Source of the DNA: Neobacillus fumarioli NBRC 102428
GTDB lineage: Bacteria; Bacillota; Bacilli; Bacillales; Cytobacillaceae
Assembly (NCBI RefSeq): GCF_001591485.1
Contig: NZ_BCUZ01000013.1
Span: forward strand, 1-44,890
Length of the DNA stretch: 44,890 bases
Direction: 5' to 3'
Shown piece by piece: positions 1 to 8,177 of this stretch. Every line of letters starts with the position of its first letter. The stretch's first letter is position 1. A model generated the notes under the pieces. It was not told the origin of the DNA and did no database searches. It saw only the letters and a program-made list of their open reading frames with translations. The position numbers were made by a program, and so were the translations under genes.

Positions 1-164
1 AAAAAATCTAACCTGTCAACTCGACCCCAAGCATTTTTTTACAGTCGACCAGTTTCCTCAATAAATAAAAATAAGGATTTCTAAGATTAAAAGGCACCAT
101 CATACATCAGGCAGAAAACCTTCCAACCTTGAAAACCCTTTATTTATCAGTATTTTGAACACTC

Positions 165-1541
165 CTATTTCTCAACCCTTGACATCAATACTACCGTCTC
201 AACATGCATCGTCTGCGGAAACATATCCACCGGCTGCACTTCTAACGTTTTATACCCGCCGTCTTCAAGGATCCGCAGGTCACGGGCTAAGGTGGATGGG
301 TTGCAGGACACGTAGACTATTCTTTTCGGCTTCATCTCTAAAATGGTTCGCAGCAGGGCTTCGTCGCAGCCTTTGCGCGGCGGGTCTACCACTAATACAT
401 CGGCGGCATTTCCTTGTTTATACCAATTCGGGATCACAATTTCCGCTTCTCCGGCAGTGAATTCGACGTTCTCTATTCCGTTTAATTTGGCATTCCGTTT
501 TGCATCTTCAATCGCTTCAGGTACGACTTCCACCCCGAAAACCTTTTTGGCCTTTTGGGCTAAGAATAGCGAAATGGTGCCAATGCCGCAATAAGCGTCA
601 ATGACGCTCTCCGTGCCACTTAAATCAGCATACTCAAGTGCCTTATCATACAGCACTTTTGTCTGTACCGGATTTACCTGGTAAAAGGATAAAGCGGAAA
701 TGGCAAATTTGACATCACCAATATAGTCGTAAATGAATTCATTCCCCCATAATACTTTCGTCTTTTCCCCTAAAATCACGTTTGTCCGTTTTGAATTGAC
801 ATTATGAACAATTGATTTTACTTTGGGCAAGCGGGAGATGATTTCCTCGACCAGTTTATTTTTATGAGGTATATCTGCTGTTTTGGTAATGATGACAACC
901 ATGAGCTCACCAGTCTGCTTCCCAAACCGAGCCATAATATGTCTTAAGACCCCTTGATGAGACTCTTCATGATACGCAGGAATGCTTAGCTCACTGCAAA
1001 TTTCCTTTACAGTCTGTATGGCTTCATTGACTTCCGGGAGCTGGATGACACTTTCATCCATGTCCACGATTTCATGGCTTCTTGGTTTAAAAAAGCCGGC
1101 GATCAATTTGCCGTCTTTCTCACCGACAGGCACTTGGGCTTTATTGCGGTAGTGCCATGGGTGATCCATTCCTATAATTGGATGGACCACGACATCTTCC
1201 AGTTTGCCAATGCGGGAAAGCACTTGACGGACTTGATTTTCTTTATATTTCAGCTGGCCTTCATAGCTGATATGCTCCAACTGGCAGCCGCCGTATTTAT
1301 TTTTTTCAGTTGCAGGAATATCTACACGGTACGTACTTTTTTCGTAAAGCTCGATCAGGCGGCCAATTCCGTAGCTTTTATTCACCTTAATTACTTTCAC
1401 TTTGGCTTTTTCACCTGGCAGGCCGTTCGGAACAAACAACGGGTAACCTTCTACTTTCGCCACGCCTGCTCCATCATGGGTTAAATCTTCAAATACAACA
1501 TCTATATAATCATTTTTATTGACCGGCAATGTTCTCTTCAT
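165..1541 (-). CDS. rlmD: 23S rRNA (uracil-C5)-methyltransferase RlmD/RlmCD
   Basis: SAM-dependent RNA m5U methyltransferase of the TrmA/RumA family, expected to modify uracils in 23S rRNA; 458 aa. A TRAM RNA-binding domain occupies about residues 8-67. The catalytic domain shows FYQVNP (about 286), the SAM loop [12 protein letters not shown] (about 315), DPPRKGCDE (about 386) and the SCNPSTL nucleophile Cys at about 413. The reading frame stays open a further 36 codons upstream, but ATG at 1541 has a good AAAGGAAG site and begins at the conserved [16 protein letters not shown] region, so I chose it. Of the Fe-S cysteines expected near residues 75-86 and 165, only Cys86 (GGCQ) is seen, so a cluster is unlikely. 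It lies 127 bp downstream of pncB. Bacillus genomes also carry a paralogue (YfjO), but gene context favours the yefA/rlmCD orthologue. Confidence 0.93.
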   Translation of the reverse strand: MKRTLPVNKNDYIDVVFEDLTHDGAGVAKVEGYPLFVPNGLPGEKAKVKVIKVNKSYGIGRLIELYEKSTYRVDIPATEKNKYGGCQLEHISYEGQLKYKENQVRQVLSRIGKLEDVVVHPIIGMDHPWHYRNKAQVPVGEKDGKLIAGFFKPRSHEIVDMDESVIQLPEVNEAIQTVKEICSELSIPAYHEESHQGVLRHIMARFGKQTGELMVVIITKTADIPHKNKLVEEIISRLPKVKSIVHNVNSKRTNVILGEKTKVLWGNEFIYDYIGDVKFAISALSFYQVNPVQTKVLYDKALEYADLSGTESVIDAYCGIGTISLFLAQKAKKVFGVEVVPEAIEDAKRNAKLNGIENVEFTAGEAEIVIPNWYKQGNAADVLVVDPPRKGCDEALLRTILEMKPKRIVYVSCNPSTLARDLRILEDGGYKTLEVQPVDMFPQTMHVETVVLMSRVEK

Positions 1542-1668
1542 TTGTTTCTTCCTTTTCTCGATTTTGACTAGCAAGATTGTACCATACAATGGCAGGAAAT
1601 ACGAAATGGACGGTTGTTCGACCGCTAAAAAGCAAGAAGACGCCTCCATTGGGGAGACGCCTCAAACA

Positions 1669-3129
1669 TTATTCCTTCATTGCCGCAACTTTTTCTTTCA
1701 CTTCTTCAATATTTTTCATCTTATTGCTCCAACAGTTTTGGCTCAGGTCAACAGGATATTCTTCAGGATTCATGGTACGCTTATATTCCTCCCAAAGGGA
1801 ATTTAGGTTTTGTTTCAAGTATTCCCGGGATTCCTCTAAAGATGGGATGTTATAAATGAGCTTTCCATTGACAAAAATATCTTCATGGAGTTCTTTTGCT
1901 GTAAAGTTGGTGACGACCTTGTTAATGTACGTATGCGTCGGATGGAACATGTGAAGTCTTTTTTCCGGCAGCTTTTCATTTTCCAGCGCCACGTAGTCAC
2001 CCTCAGCATGGTTGTTTTTATTGTTAATAATGCGATAAATCCTCTTTAAACCCGGGGTCGTTACTTTTTCCGGATTGGAGGAAATTTTAATCGTATCTTC
2101 CATCTTGCCATTTTCATCTTCAATGGCGACCAGTTTATACACAGCACCAAGTGCTGCCTGATCATAAGCTGTGATCAGTTTCGTGCCGATTCCCCAGCTA
2201 TCAATTTTGGCCCCTTGCGCCTTCAAGTTGATAATCGTATACTCGTCCAAATCGCTTGAGGCAATAATTTTAGCATCTTTAAATCCTGCCTCATCCAGCA
2301 TTTTCCGTGCTTCCTTTGATAGATATGCAAGGTCACCGCTATCGAGACGAATTCCAATAAAATTAATTTGATCGCCAAGCTCTTTTGCTACTTTGATCGC
2401 ATTTGGCACGCCAAGGCGAAGCGTATCATATGTATCTACTAAGAAAACACAATCCTTGTGGGTTTCGGCATATTTATGGAAGGCAGTATATTCATCTTTG
2501 TAAGCTTGTACCATTGCATGGGCATGGGTGCCTGACACCGGAATGCCAAACATTTTGCCGGCCCTTACATTACTTGTCGCATCAAAACCGGCGAGGTAAG
2601 CTGCTCTTGTTCCCCAGACGGCGGCATCCATTTCCTGCGCCCTTCTTGTCCCAAATTCCATTGCAACATCATCGCCAACGACCTGCTTTATTCTGGAAGC
2701 CTTCGTAGCAATTAATGTTTGGTAATTCACAATGTTAAGCAAGGCGGTCTCGATCAATTGTGCTTCAGCCAGCGAGGCATCCACTCGCAAAATCGGCTCA
2801 TTACCGAAAACTAGCTCTCCTTCTTTCATTGAGCGAATCGTTCCCGTAAAACGAAGGTCTTTGAGATAGGCTAAAAAATCTTCCTTGTAACCTACTTCAT
2901 TTTTCAAATATTCTAGATCTTCTTCGCTAAAACGGAAATTTTGAATAAATTGAATGACTTTCTCCAGACCGGCAAAAACAGCATAACCATTTCCAAACGG
3001 AAGCTTTCGGAAAAAAAGCTCAAAGACGGCACGTTTCTTATGGATTCCATCCCGCCAATACGTTTCGGCCATATTAATCTGGTAAAGATCCGTGTGCAGT
3101 GTAAAGCTATCGTCATGATAAGTTCTCAT
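1669..3129 (-). CDS. pncB: nicotinate phosphoribosyltransferase
   Basis: Converts nicotinate plus PRPP to nicotinate mononucleotide, the committed step of NAD salvage (Preiss-Handler route); cytoplasmic. The 486-aa length fits the longer Gram-positive subfamily. Seen: an N-terminal FTLHTDLYQINMAETYW segment typical of the family, MEFGTRRAQ with the basic loop near residue 160, SGTHAHAMVQ containing the catalytic-site His (about 200), and the phosphate-binding IRLDSGDLAYLS (about 260). ATG at 3129 follows a GGAGG site with 7-nt spacing. pncA ends 62 bp upstream on the same strand, so nicotinamidase and this enzyme probably form one operon acting in sequence. A weak hairpin (1638-1660) lies downstream, too imperfect to call firmly. 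Confidence 0.95.
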   Translation of the reverse strand: MRTYHDDSFTLHTDLYQINMAETYWRDGIHKKRAVFELFFRKLPFGNGYAVFAGLEKVIQFIQNFRFSEEDLEYLKNEVGYKEDFLAYLKDLRFTGTIRSMKEGELVFGNEPILRVDASLAEAQLIETALLNIVNYQTLIATKASRIKQVVGDDVAMEFGTRRAQEMDAAVWGTRAAYLAGFDATSNVRAGKMFGIPVSGTHAHAMVQAYKDEYTAFHKYAETHKDCVFLVDTYDTLRLGVPNAIKVAKELGDQINFIGIRLDSGDLAYLSKEARKMLDEAGFKDAKIIASSDLDEYTIINLKAQGAKIDSWGIGTKLITAYDQAALGAVYKLVAIEDENGKMEDTIKISSNPEKVTTPGLKRIYRIINNKNNHAEGDYVALENEKLPEKRLHMFHPTHTYINKVVTNFTAKELHEDIFVNGKLIYNIPSLEESREYLKQNLNSLWEEYKRTMNPEEYPVDLSQNCWSNKMKNIEEVKEKVAAMKE

Positions 3130-3191
3130 AATCGGTCCTCCGGAATACTATTGCAACTTTCAAGCGTATCTCCATCATACCATTAAAAAGG

Positions 3192-3737
3192 CTATCTAAC
3201 CATAGCACCAAGCGATTGTGCAAAATGCCCAAGGGCCCACTCATGTCCTGCTTGATTAAAAGACGCAACAGCATCTTTATAAATCACGATCTTAAAACCT
3301 TTATTATACGCATCGACAGCTGTATGAAGTACACAAATATCGGTGCAGACACCTACAAGATGAATTTCTGTGATTCCCCGCTCGCGTAATTTTAGTTCCA
3401 GATCCGTGCCGGCAAATGCAGAGTATCTCGTCTTATCCATTAAGACGACATTGCTGCGCAGTTTGTTTTCCTCATAAACTGCCTGAAGGCTGCCATATAA
3501 ATGCCGGCCGGAAGTTCCTCTCAAGTTATGCGGTGGGAATAATTTCGTTTCCGGATGATATTCGTCCCCCTTATCATGGACATCAATTGCGAATACAACA
3601 TAATCTCCATTATCAATAAACTCTTTTGTCAATGCAGTGATTTTCCCTTCAATCTCCTGTCCCGGCTTGCCGCAGGTTAGTGCCCCATCATCCGCCACAA
3701 AATCATATGTATAATCGATATTAATCAAAGCTTTCAT
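3192..3737 (-). CDS. pncA: nicotinamidase (isochorismatase-like cysteine hydrolase)
   Basis: Hydrolyses nicotinamide to nicotinate and ammonia, feeding PncB encoded just downstream. 181 aa, a single isochorismatase-like domain. Seen: the catalytic Asp in NIDYTYDFV near the N-terminus, a DVHDKGDEYHPE segment with metal-binding Asp and His residues, a Lys in the MDKTRYSAF strand, and the nucleophile Cys in LVGVCTDICVLHTA. An in-frame upstream ATG at 3782 adds 15 unrelated residues. I chose ATG at 3737 because an AAGGAG site precedes it and the protein then begins MKALINIDYTYDF, as homologues do. In B. subtilis this gene (yueJ) sits between yueI and pncB; here yueI is about 9 kb away. Confidence 0.94.
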   Translation of the reverse strand: MKALINIDYTYDFVADDGALTCGKPGQEIEGKITALTKEFIDNGDYVVFAIDVHDKGDEYHPETKLFPPHNLRGTSGRHLYGSLQAVYEENKLRSNVVLMDKTRYSAFAGTDLELKLRERGITEIHLVGVCTDICVLHTAVDAYNKGFKIVIYKDAVASFNQAGHEWALGHFAQSLGAMVR

Positions 3738-3826
3738 TCGCCCATCGCTCCTTCCATTGTCTTGACAACGATCTTTTTTCATTATACATATTTTTCAAGA
3801 TAGCTGGAAGAAAAAATGATGGATCG

Positions 3827-3857
3827 AAAAAAAGCCCGCTCCTTCTGGGGAACGAAC
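3827..3857 (-). terminator. rho-independent terminator after dagK
   Basis: On the minus strand a 9-bp stem (3857-3849 with 3842-3834, including some G-U pairs) with a 6-nt loop is followed by seven Ts. It starts 6 nt after the dagK stop and separates dagK from pncA. Confidence 0.85.
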
Positions 3858-3862
3858 TTTTT

Positions 3863-4804
3863 TCAACTATATCTTTGCCCAGTAACCCAGTCAGTCGGCC
3901 GATCGTTCGGGCGAATATTATTCAGCGGAACGAATACCTCTAAATGACGGTATAAGTTTTCAAATTCTGCCGGCAGCAGACCACCAAATTCTCCGTCCAA
4001 ATTTAATTGCACTTTTTCTTCAGAATAAACTTTAATTCTGTTTGCCTGTGTATAAATGATATTCGGATCATGAATATGCTCTCCCCTTAATGCCAGGGAA
4101 ACGACCCGAATAAACTCAGCGAGGTTTACCTTTTTTAAAATTAACAGGGAAAACAAGCCGTCATTGATGGAGGCATCAGGAGCAAGCTTCTCAAATCCGC
4201 CAATGGAATTGGTCAATCCGACAAGAAACATCATGACCTCTCCTTCAAACAGCTTTCCGTCATATTCTATCCGAAGATCTGACGCTTTAATGGAAGGCAG
4301 CATTTCAATACCTTTTAAATAATAAGCAAGCTGGCCAAGCAGTGTTTTTAGTTTGCTTGGTACTTCATATGTCAGCTCTGTGATTCTTCCACCGCCAGCA
4401 ATATTGATAAAATATTTATCATTAATCCGTCCGATATCAACAGGAATCAGATCCCCTTTGGTAATAATATCAACAGCTGTACCGACATCTCTCGGAATTT
4501 GCAAAGCCCTGGCAAAGTCATTGGTTGTTCCGGCCGGAATAATGCCTAATTTAGGCCGGTACTCCTGTTCCGCGAGACCATTTACCACTTCATGAATTGT
4601 TCCGTCGCCGCCCGCTGCAATGACAACATCATACTGACGCTCAACCGCCATTCGAGCAGCATTTGTTGCATCACCAGCACCTGTCGTTGCATGACAAGAA
4701 GCTTCGTATCCGGCTTTCTCTAATTTTTCAAGGATGTCCGGCAGCTGACGCCTGATCAATTCGCGTCCTGAAGTGGGATTGTAAATCAGTCTTGCACGTT
4801 TCAT
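3863..4804 (-). CDS. dagK: diacylglycerol kinase (DgkB/YerQ type)
   Basis: Soluble, membrane-associating lipid kinase that phosphorylates diacylglycerol released during lipoteichoic acid synthesis, returning it to phosphatidate. About 313 aa, normal for the family. The DAGK catalytic domain begins at once: YNPTSGRE near residue 10 is the usual first motif, and VIAAGGDGTIHEVVNGL holds the nucleotide-binding GGDGT near residue 65. Later motifs include GIIPAGTTNDFAR and the LNLDGEFGG segment near the C-terminus. The gene opens with four tandem ATG codons (4813-4802) directly after an AGG, so the exact start is uncertain; I placed it at the fourth. In B. subtilis the homologue also lies between the gat operon and rlmCD. 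Confidence 0.94.
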   Translation of the reverse strand: MKRARLIYNPTSGRELIRRQLPDILEKLEKAGYEASCHATTGAGDATNAARMAVERQYDVVIAAGGDGTIHEVVNGLAEQEYRPKLGIIPAGTTNDFARALQIPRDVGTAVDIITKGDLIPVDIGRINDKYFINIAGGGRITELTYEVPSKLKTLLGQLAYYLKGIEMLPSIKASDLRIEYDGKLFEGEVMMFLVGLTNSIGGFEKLAPDASINDGLFSLLILKKVNLAEFIRVVSLALRGEHIHDPNIIYTQANRIKVYSEEKVQLNLDGEFGGLLPAEFENLYRHLEVFVPLNNIRPNDRPTDWVTGQRYS

Positions 4805-4933
4805 CATCATCATCCTATTTCTGAAGTCACATTTCCTAAGATTATATTCTATCAGCTATGAACGACGCTTACAATATAACCAAGATCCAGTCAAAAATGT
4901 CCATCTTATATAATACCTTTGTTTTATTTTTTT

Positions 4934-4984
4934 GCAATAAAAGAAGGAGCAACTATCAAAAAAATTGTCTCCTTCTTTTATTGC
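4934..4984. terminator. long bidirectional-type terminator
   Basis: A near-perfect inverted repeat of about 18 bp with one bulge and a loop rich in A/T. The outer arms read AATAAAAGAAGGAG and CTCCTTCTTTTATT, so either strand yields a GC-containing stem flanked by an A-tract and a T-tract. It lies 57 bp after the thioredoxin-like gene, in the 236-bp gap before dagK. The rest of that gap holds nothing else I can support. Confidence 0.8.
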
Positions 4985-5040
4985 CAATTTAAAGTTCTTG
5001 GGTTGCTTTGAGCCAGTTGACAGAGTAGATGAATAGATCC

Positions 5041-5595
5041 TTATTTTAAAAGCAACGAAATAATGCTGTCTGCTACGGTTTGCCAAATAGCTGGATCTGT
5101 TTGATAGGATGCAGAAAGGCGCTTGTACATGGCCATTTGCTTTTCTTGAAAGTCTGGAGAATCATTATCCGGCAAGGCAGCACGTTCTTTGTCCACCCTC
5201 GCCTGTATTTCTGGTGCACGCGGCCCCCAAACCCCCACTTCAACACCATCTTGGTTAATAAAAATAAAGATGGGAATGGCCCGTGATGTGCCATTTGTTA
5301 AGTATTGGTCCATCAGTTCAAGGTTTTGGTCACGAAGGATAAAGCGAACATCAATTTCTGCTGTTTCAGCGATTTTTAATAAAATTGGATTGTTTAACAT
5401 TGCATCCCCGCACCAATCCTCTGTCAATACGATTGCCCGTAATTTACGCGGACGTAACTGTTCAAGTTGGTGTTTATCAGCATCTCTTAATGAGAATTGG
5501 TTAAGGATGCTTAGCATCTCCTGTTTATTCCGATTCATAGATTGGATATACTCATCTGCTGTCAACCCTTTTTCAAACCATGCATTTAAATCCAT
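5041..5595 (-). CDS. thioredoxin-fold family protein with a single active-site cysteine
   Basis: 184-aa cytoplasmic protein with the thioredoxin-like fold of the Bacillus 'thioredoxin family protein' group. An N-terminal helical part (residues 1-50) precedes the core. The active-site strand reads IVLTEDWCGDAM, so the classical CxxC is C-G-D-A with one Cys at residue 62. A cis-Pro candidate is in SRAIPIFIFI near residue 105. With one cysteine it cannot do ordinary dithiol exchange alone; a monothiol or bacillithiol-linked role is possible but not shown. ATG at 5595 has an AGGAGG site. It is transcribed alone, divergent from the VOC gene, with a strong terminator downstream. The physiological role is unknown. 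Confidence 0.8.
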   Translation of the reverse strand: MDLNAWFEKGLTADEYIQSMNRNKQEMLSILNQFSLRDADKHQLEQLRPRKLRAIVLTEDWCGDAMLNNPILLKIAETAEIDVRFILRDQNLELMDQYLTNGTSRAIPIFIFINQDGVEVGVWGPRAPEIQARVDKERAALPDNDSPDFQEKQMAMYKRLSASYQTDPAIWQTVADSIISLLLK

Positions 5596-5731
5596 ACCAT
5601 GTCCTCCTTTCGTTTACCTTTATATTATAAGTTTTTCGGGAACTGTACCATTGGAATGATTTGATAGATTTCATTATGAAAAACCATAAAAGCATTTTTT
5701 TATAAAGGATTTTTTAGTTCATCTGAAGAAA

Positions 5732-5749
5732 GAATATTCCGAAGTATTC
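5732..5749. promoter_or_regulatory. imperfect palindrome upstream of the VOC gene
   Basis: GAATATTCCGAAGTATTC matches its own reverse complement at 14 of 18 positions. It lies in the 209-bp divergent gap between the thioredoxin-like and VOC genes, 55 bp before the VOC start codon. Possible operator; no regulator can be named. Confidence 0.3.
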
Positions 5750-5804
5750 GATAGTAGCAGTGTTTTGAGTAGGTTTGTCAATAATATCGTAAGGAGGAGG
5801 ATTT

Positions 5805-6236
5805 ATGGTTCCACAAAGAGTAAGCTTGCTGACAATTGGCGCTTTTGATTTACCAGCTCTTCGGTCTTTTTATAAAGGGTTAGGATGGGAGGAGACTGAA
5901 ATTAGTTCTGATGATTATGCCGTTTTTAAAACTGCCGGTGTGCTGCTTTCATTGTTCCCTGTCCCAGAACTGGCCAAAGATGCCGGCATTGAAATAGCGC
6001 AATCTATTGATTCCTATCGGCCTGTTACCTTTGCTATTAATGTAGAATCTCCCGACCAGGTTGACGATGTGATTGAAAGCATCAGAAGGGCAGGAGGTAA
6101 AATACTTCGGGAACCAAGCGATGCTTTTTGGGGCGGCAGGACCTCCTATTTTGCCGACCCTGAAAATAATCTGTGGGAGGTTGCCTGGAATCCTAGTTCC
6201 GTTTTCGATGAAAGAGGTGGAATGATTTCGTTCTAG
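5805..6236 (+). CDS. VOC family protein (glyoxalase/bleomycin-resistance fold)
   Basis: 143-aa member of the vicinal oxygen chelate superfamily. It has two paired beta-alpha-beta-beta-beta units: the first with AFDLPALRSFYKGLGWEET (residues 13-31), the second ending in TSYFADPENNLWEVAWNP (about 115-133), which carries the DPENNLWE motif with the usual C-terminal metal-ligand Glu. The substrate cannot be deduced; relatives include glyoxalases, antibiotic-binding proteins and uncharacterised proteins. ATG at 5805 follows a very strong AAGGAGGAGG site. It is one of few plus-strand genes here, standing alone between minus-strand neighbours. No clear terminator follows at once; the next plus-strand terminator is at 6683. 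Confidence 0.85.
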   Translation: MVPQRVSLLTIGAFDLPALRSFYKGLGWEETEISSDDYAVFKTAGVLLSLFPVPELAKDAGIEIAQSIDSYRPVTFAINVESPDQVDDVIESIRRAGGKILREPSDAFWGGRTSYFADPENNLWEVAWNPSSVFDERGGMISF

Positions 6237-6356
6237 TTTTATATTGATTAGCTCTTTTTTCTTTATGGCTTCGGGCGCCTATCATTCTTATGGCATCCTG
6301 GGCCTTTTTTGCTCCATGCCTTCCCCATCAGCCCTACTTCTGCCCCTTCTTTTTTA

Positions 6357-6376
6357 TTAAACAAACGTTTGGTTAA
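6357..6376. promoter_or_regulatory. operator-like palindrome, copy 1
   Basis: TTAAACAAACGTTTGGTTAA equals its reverse complement at 18 of 20 positions, with the perfect core CAAACGTTTG at 6362-6371. Shape and length fit a TetR-family operator. No adjacent regulator gene. Confidence 0.5.
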
Positions 6377-6446
6377 ATGGCTGCTGATCCCTGTTCGATC
6401 AATAAATTCTCATTTAAATTCACCTTGAAATTTGTCGTTTAAAAAA

Positions 6447-6466
6447 ATAAACAAACGTTTAATTAA
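6447..6466. promoter_or_regulatory. operator-like palindrome, copy 2
   Basis: Same TAAACAAACGTTT...TTAAA pattern with core AAACGTTT at 6453-6460, centred 90 bp to the right of copy 1. The right arm has A instead of G after the core. Confidence 0.5.
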
Positions 6467-6606
6467 ACTGACATTTTGCTCATTTCTATAAAGATTTCTT
6501 CATCCATTTGGATAAAAAAATTGTCGGTAACTACTCCTTTAATTTGGATTTCTGATGAAATTCAGCAGTTTTTCTCTATTTATAGGCATTTCGACAAATA
6601 TTCCTT

Positions 6607-6626
6607 CTAAGCAAACGTTTGAGTAA
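6607..6626. promoter_or_regulatory. operator-like palindrome, copy 3
   Basis: CTAAGCAAACGTTTGAGTAA with perfect core CAAACGTTTG at 6612-6621, centred 160 bp to the right of copy 2. The three copies share TAA-R-CAAACGTTT-N3-TAAA. Confidence 0.5.
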
Positions 6627-6682
6627 AAACTTCCCCAACCCGCAACAGTAAAGCTTTTTTCCCGGGAAATTCCATAAACCAT

Positions 6683-6706
6683 GTCGAAGATTTCCTCGAC
6701 TTTTTT
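6683..6706 (+). terminator. orphan plus-strand terminator
   Basis: GTCGA/TCGAC stem, extended by two more pairs past an A-C mismatch, followed directly by six Ts on the plus strand. The nearest plus-strand gene (VOC) ends 447 bp upstream, so this either ends a long VOC transcript or belonged to a gene now lost. Confidence 0.6.
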
Positions 6707-6713
6707 CACACAG

Positions 6714-6740
6714 AAAAACTGGCAGATGTAAATCTGCCAG
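6714..6740 (-). terminator. terminator of the gatCAB operon
   Basis: Perfect 9-bp stem CTGGCAGAT/ATCTGCCAG with a 4-nt loop, followed by five Ts on the minus strand; 9 bp beyond the gatB stop. Confidence 0.9.
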
Positions 6741-6749
6741 CTGATTAAC

Positions 6750-8177
6750 CTATCTTTTATCCAATTCTTGCAACAGTAATTTGTTCGCCATTTGCGGATT
6801 GGCCTGTCCTTTTGTCGCTTTCATAATCTGGCCGACAAGGAAGCCGGTAGCTTTCGCTTTGCCACCCTTGAAGTCCTCAATCGATTTCGGATTGTGATCA
6901 AGTACCTCTGAAATAATTTTCAAAAGTGTTCCTTCGTCGGAAATTTGCACAAGACCTTTTTCTTTCACAATTTGTTCAGCATTGCCGCCGTTTTCGATTA
7001 ATTCCTTAAAGACAGTTTTGGCAATCTTAGAGGAAATTGTTCCGTTTTCGATCAGCTTAATCATGCTGGCAAGGCCTTCTGGCGTTAATGGAACCTCCTC
7101 AAGCTCTTTGCCTTCTGCATTTAAATAGCCGGAAACTTCGCCCATGATCCAGTTGGAGGCCTGTTTTGCGTCGGCTCCTGCGGCCACAGTGACTTCAAAA
7201 AAATCTGCCATTTCTTTCGTGACGGTCAGTACTTTGGCATCATAAACAGGCAGACCGAGCTCCTCTACATAACGTTTTTGCCGTTCATCAGGGAGTTCAG
7301 GGATTTCTGCACGAATCCGTGCCTTCCAGTCTTCGTCAATATAAAGCTCTAGCAAATCCGGTTCCGGGAAGTAACGATAGTCATCGGATCCTTCCTTGAC
7401 TCGCATTAGGATGGTCGTTCCCGTTGCTTCATCAAAACGGCGTGTCTCTTGCTCAATTTTTCCACCGCTCAGCACAATTTCCCGCTGCCGCTTTTCTTCA
7501 TATTCCAGCCCTTTACGGACAAAGTTGAATGAGTTTAAGTTCTTCAATTCCGTTTTTGTGCCGAATTCCTTTTGACCGACTGGGCGAATGGAAATATTGG
7601 CATCACAGCGGAGCGAGCCCTCTTCCATTTTGCAATCAGAAACACCTGTATATTGGATAATGGATTTTAATTTTTCCAAGTACGCATAAGCTTCATCAGG
7701 TGTACGAATATCCGGCTCTGACACAATCTCAATGAGCGGCGTTCCCTGGCGGTTGAAGTCTACCAATGAATAACCTTTGCCGTGGTTCAATTTACCTGCG
7801 TCTTCTTCCAAGTGAATTCTTGTAATGCCAATTTTTTTCTTATAGCCATTCACTTCAATTTCAATCCAGCCGTGCTCGCCAATCGGCTGGTCAAATTGTG
7901 AGATTTGATAGGCCTTCGGATTATCCGGGTAAAAATAGTTCTTACGGTCAAACTTTGTATGTGTTGCGATTTGACAGTTCAAAGCCATTGCTGCTTTCAT
8001 GCCAAACTCCACAGCTTTTTTATTCAAGACTGGCAGAACACCCGGATAGCCAAGATCTATAACAGATGTATTAGAGTTCGGCTCGGCACCAAAATGGTTT
8101 GGACTGGCTGAAAAGATTTTAGATTCTGTTTTTAGCTCTACATGAACCTCTAGTCCAATGACTGTTTCAAACTCCAT
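6750..8177 (-). CDS. gatB: Asp/Glu-tRNA(Asn/Gln) amidotransferase subunit B
   Basis: Subunit of the GatCAB complex that converts misacylated Glu-tRNA(Gln) to Gln-tRNA(Gln); GatB binds the tRNA and carries the kinase/transamidase site. 475 aa, the usual length. It starts [14 protein letters not shown]-like ([15 protein letters not shown]). The cradle domain contains [15 protein letters not shown] and [10 protein letters not shown] helical domain and a C-terminal YqeY-like tail ([23 protein letters not shown]) follow. Its ATG overlaps the gatA stop by one base (TAATG), which suggests coupled translation. It is the last gene of the operon, with its terminator immediately after. Confidence 0.97.
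   Translation of the reverse strand: MEFETVIGLEVHVELKTESKIFSASPNHFGAEPNSNTSVIDLGYPGVLPVLNKKAVEFGMKAAMALNCQIATHTKFDRKNYFYPDNPKAYQISQFDQPIGEHGWIEIEVNGYKKKIGITRIHLEEDAGKLNHGKGYSLVDFNRQGTPLIEIVSEPDIRTPDEAYAYLEKLKSIIQYTGVSDCKMEEGSLRCDANISIRPVGQKEFGTKTELKNLNSFNFVRKGLEYEEKRQREIVLSGGKIEQETRRFDEATGTTILMRVKEGSDDYRYFPEPDLLELYIDEDWKARIRAEIPELPDERQKRYVEELGLPVYDAKVLTVTKEMADFFEVTVAAGADAKQASNWIMGEVSGYLNAEGKELEEVPLTPEGLASMIKLIENGTISSKIAKTVFKELIENGGNAEQIVKEKGLVQISDEGTLLKIISEVLDHNPKSIEDFKGGKAKATGFLVGQIMKATKGQANPQMANKLLLQELDKR

Larger units (their letters stand above)
6237..6749. other. 513-bp gene-free region with three palindromes and two terminators
   Basis: No convincing reading frame on either strand; the longest minus-strand frames are around 20 codons. 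It contains three near-identical palindromes (annotated separately), a plus-strand terminator near 6683-6706 and the gatB terminator at 6714-6740. In B. subtilis the gap between gatB and dgkB holds a TetR-type regulator gene (yerO) and the RND exporter gene swrC (recalled synteny). Neither is present here, so this may be the footprint of a deletion. That is inference. Confidence 0.6.

Noticed and set aside
1-164. Possible integration site for a mobile element after rlmD
   Set aside because: The 3' end of this methyltransferase gene is a known integration target in some streptococci, but no integrase, repeat or element border is visible within the window. I see nothing definite in this 164-bp stretch.
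1542-1649. 36-codon N-terminal extension of rlmD
   Set aside because: No ribosome-binding site at 1649 and no similarity to the family before MKRTLPV; ATG 1541 has both.
1638-1660. Possible terminator after pncB
   Set aside because: The region is mainly a direct repeat of GACGCCTC; the stem is only 4 continuous pairs with mismatches, though T-rich sequence follows. Too weak to list.
4856-5086. 76-codon minus-strand frame between dagK and the thioredoxin-like gene
   Set aside because: It runs through the bidirectional terminator and the 3' end of the thioredoxin-like gene in another frame; no ribosome-binding site.
6260-6305. Imperfect direct repeat TTATGGC-N-TC...GGGC-CC after the VOC gene
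   Set aside because: Only two short copies, with no matching structure or known family; likely chance.
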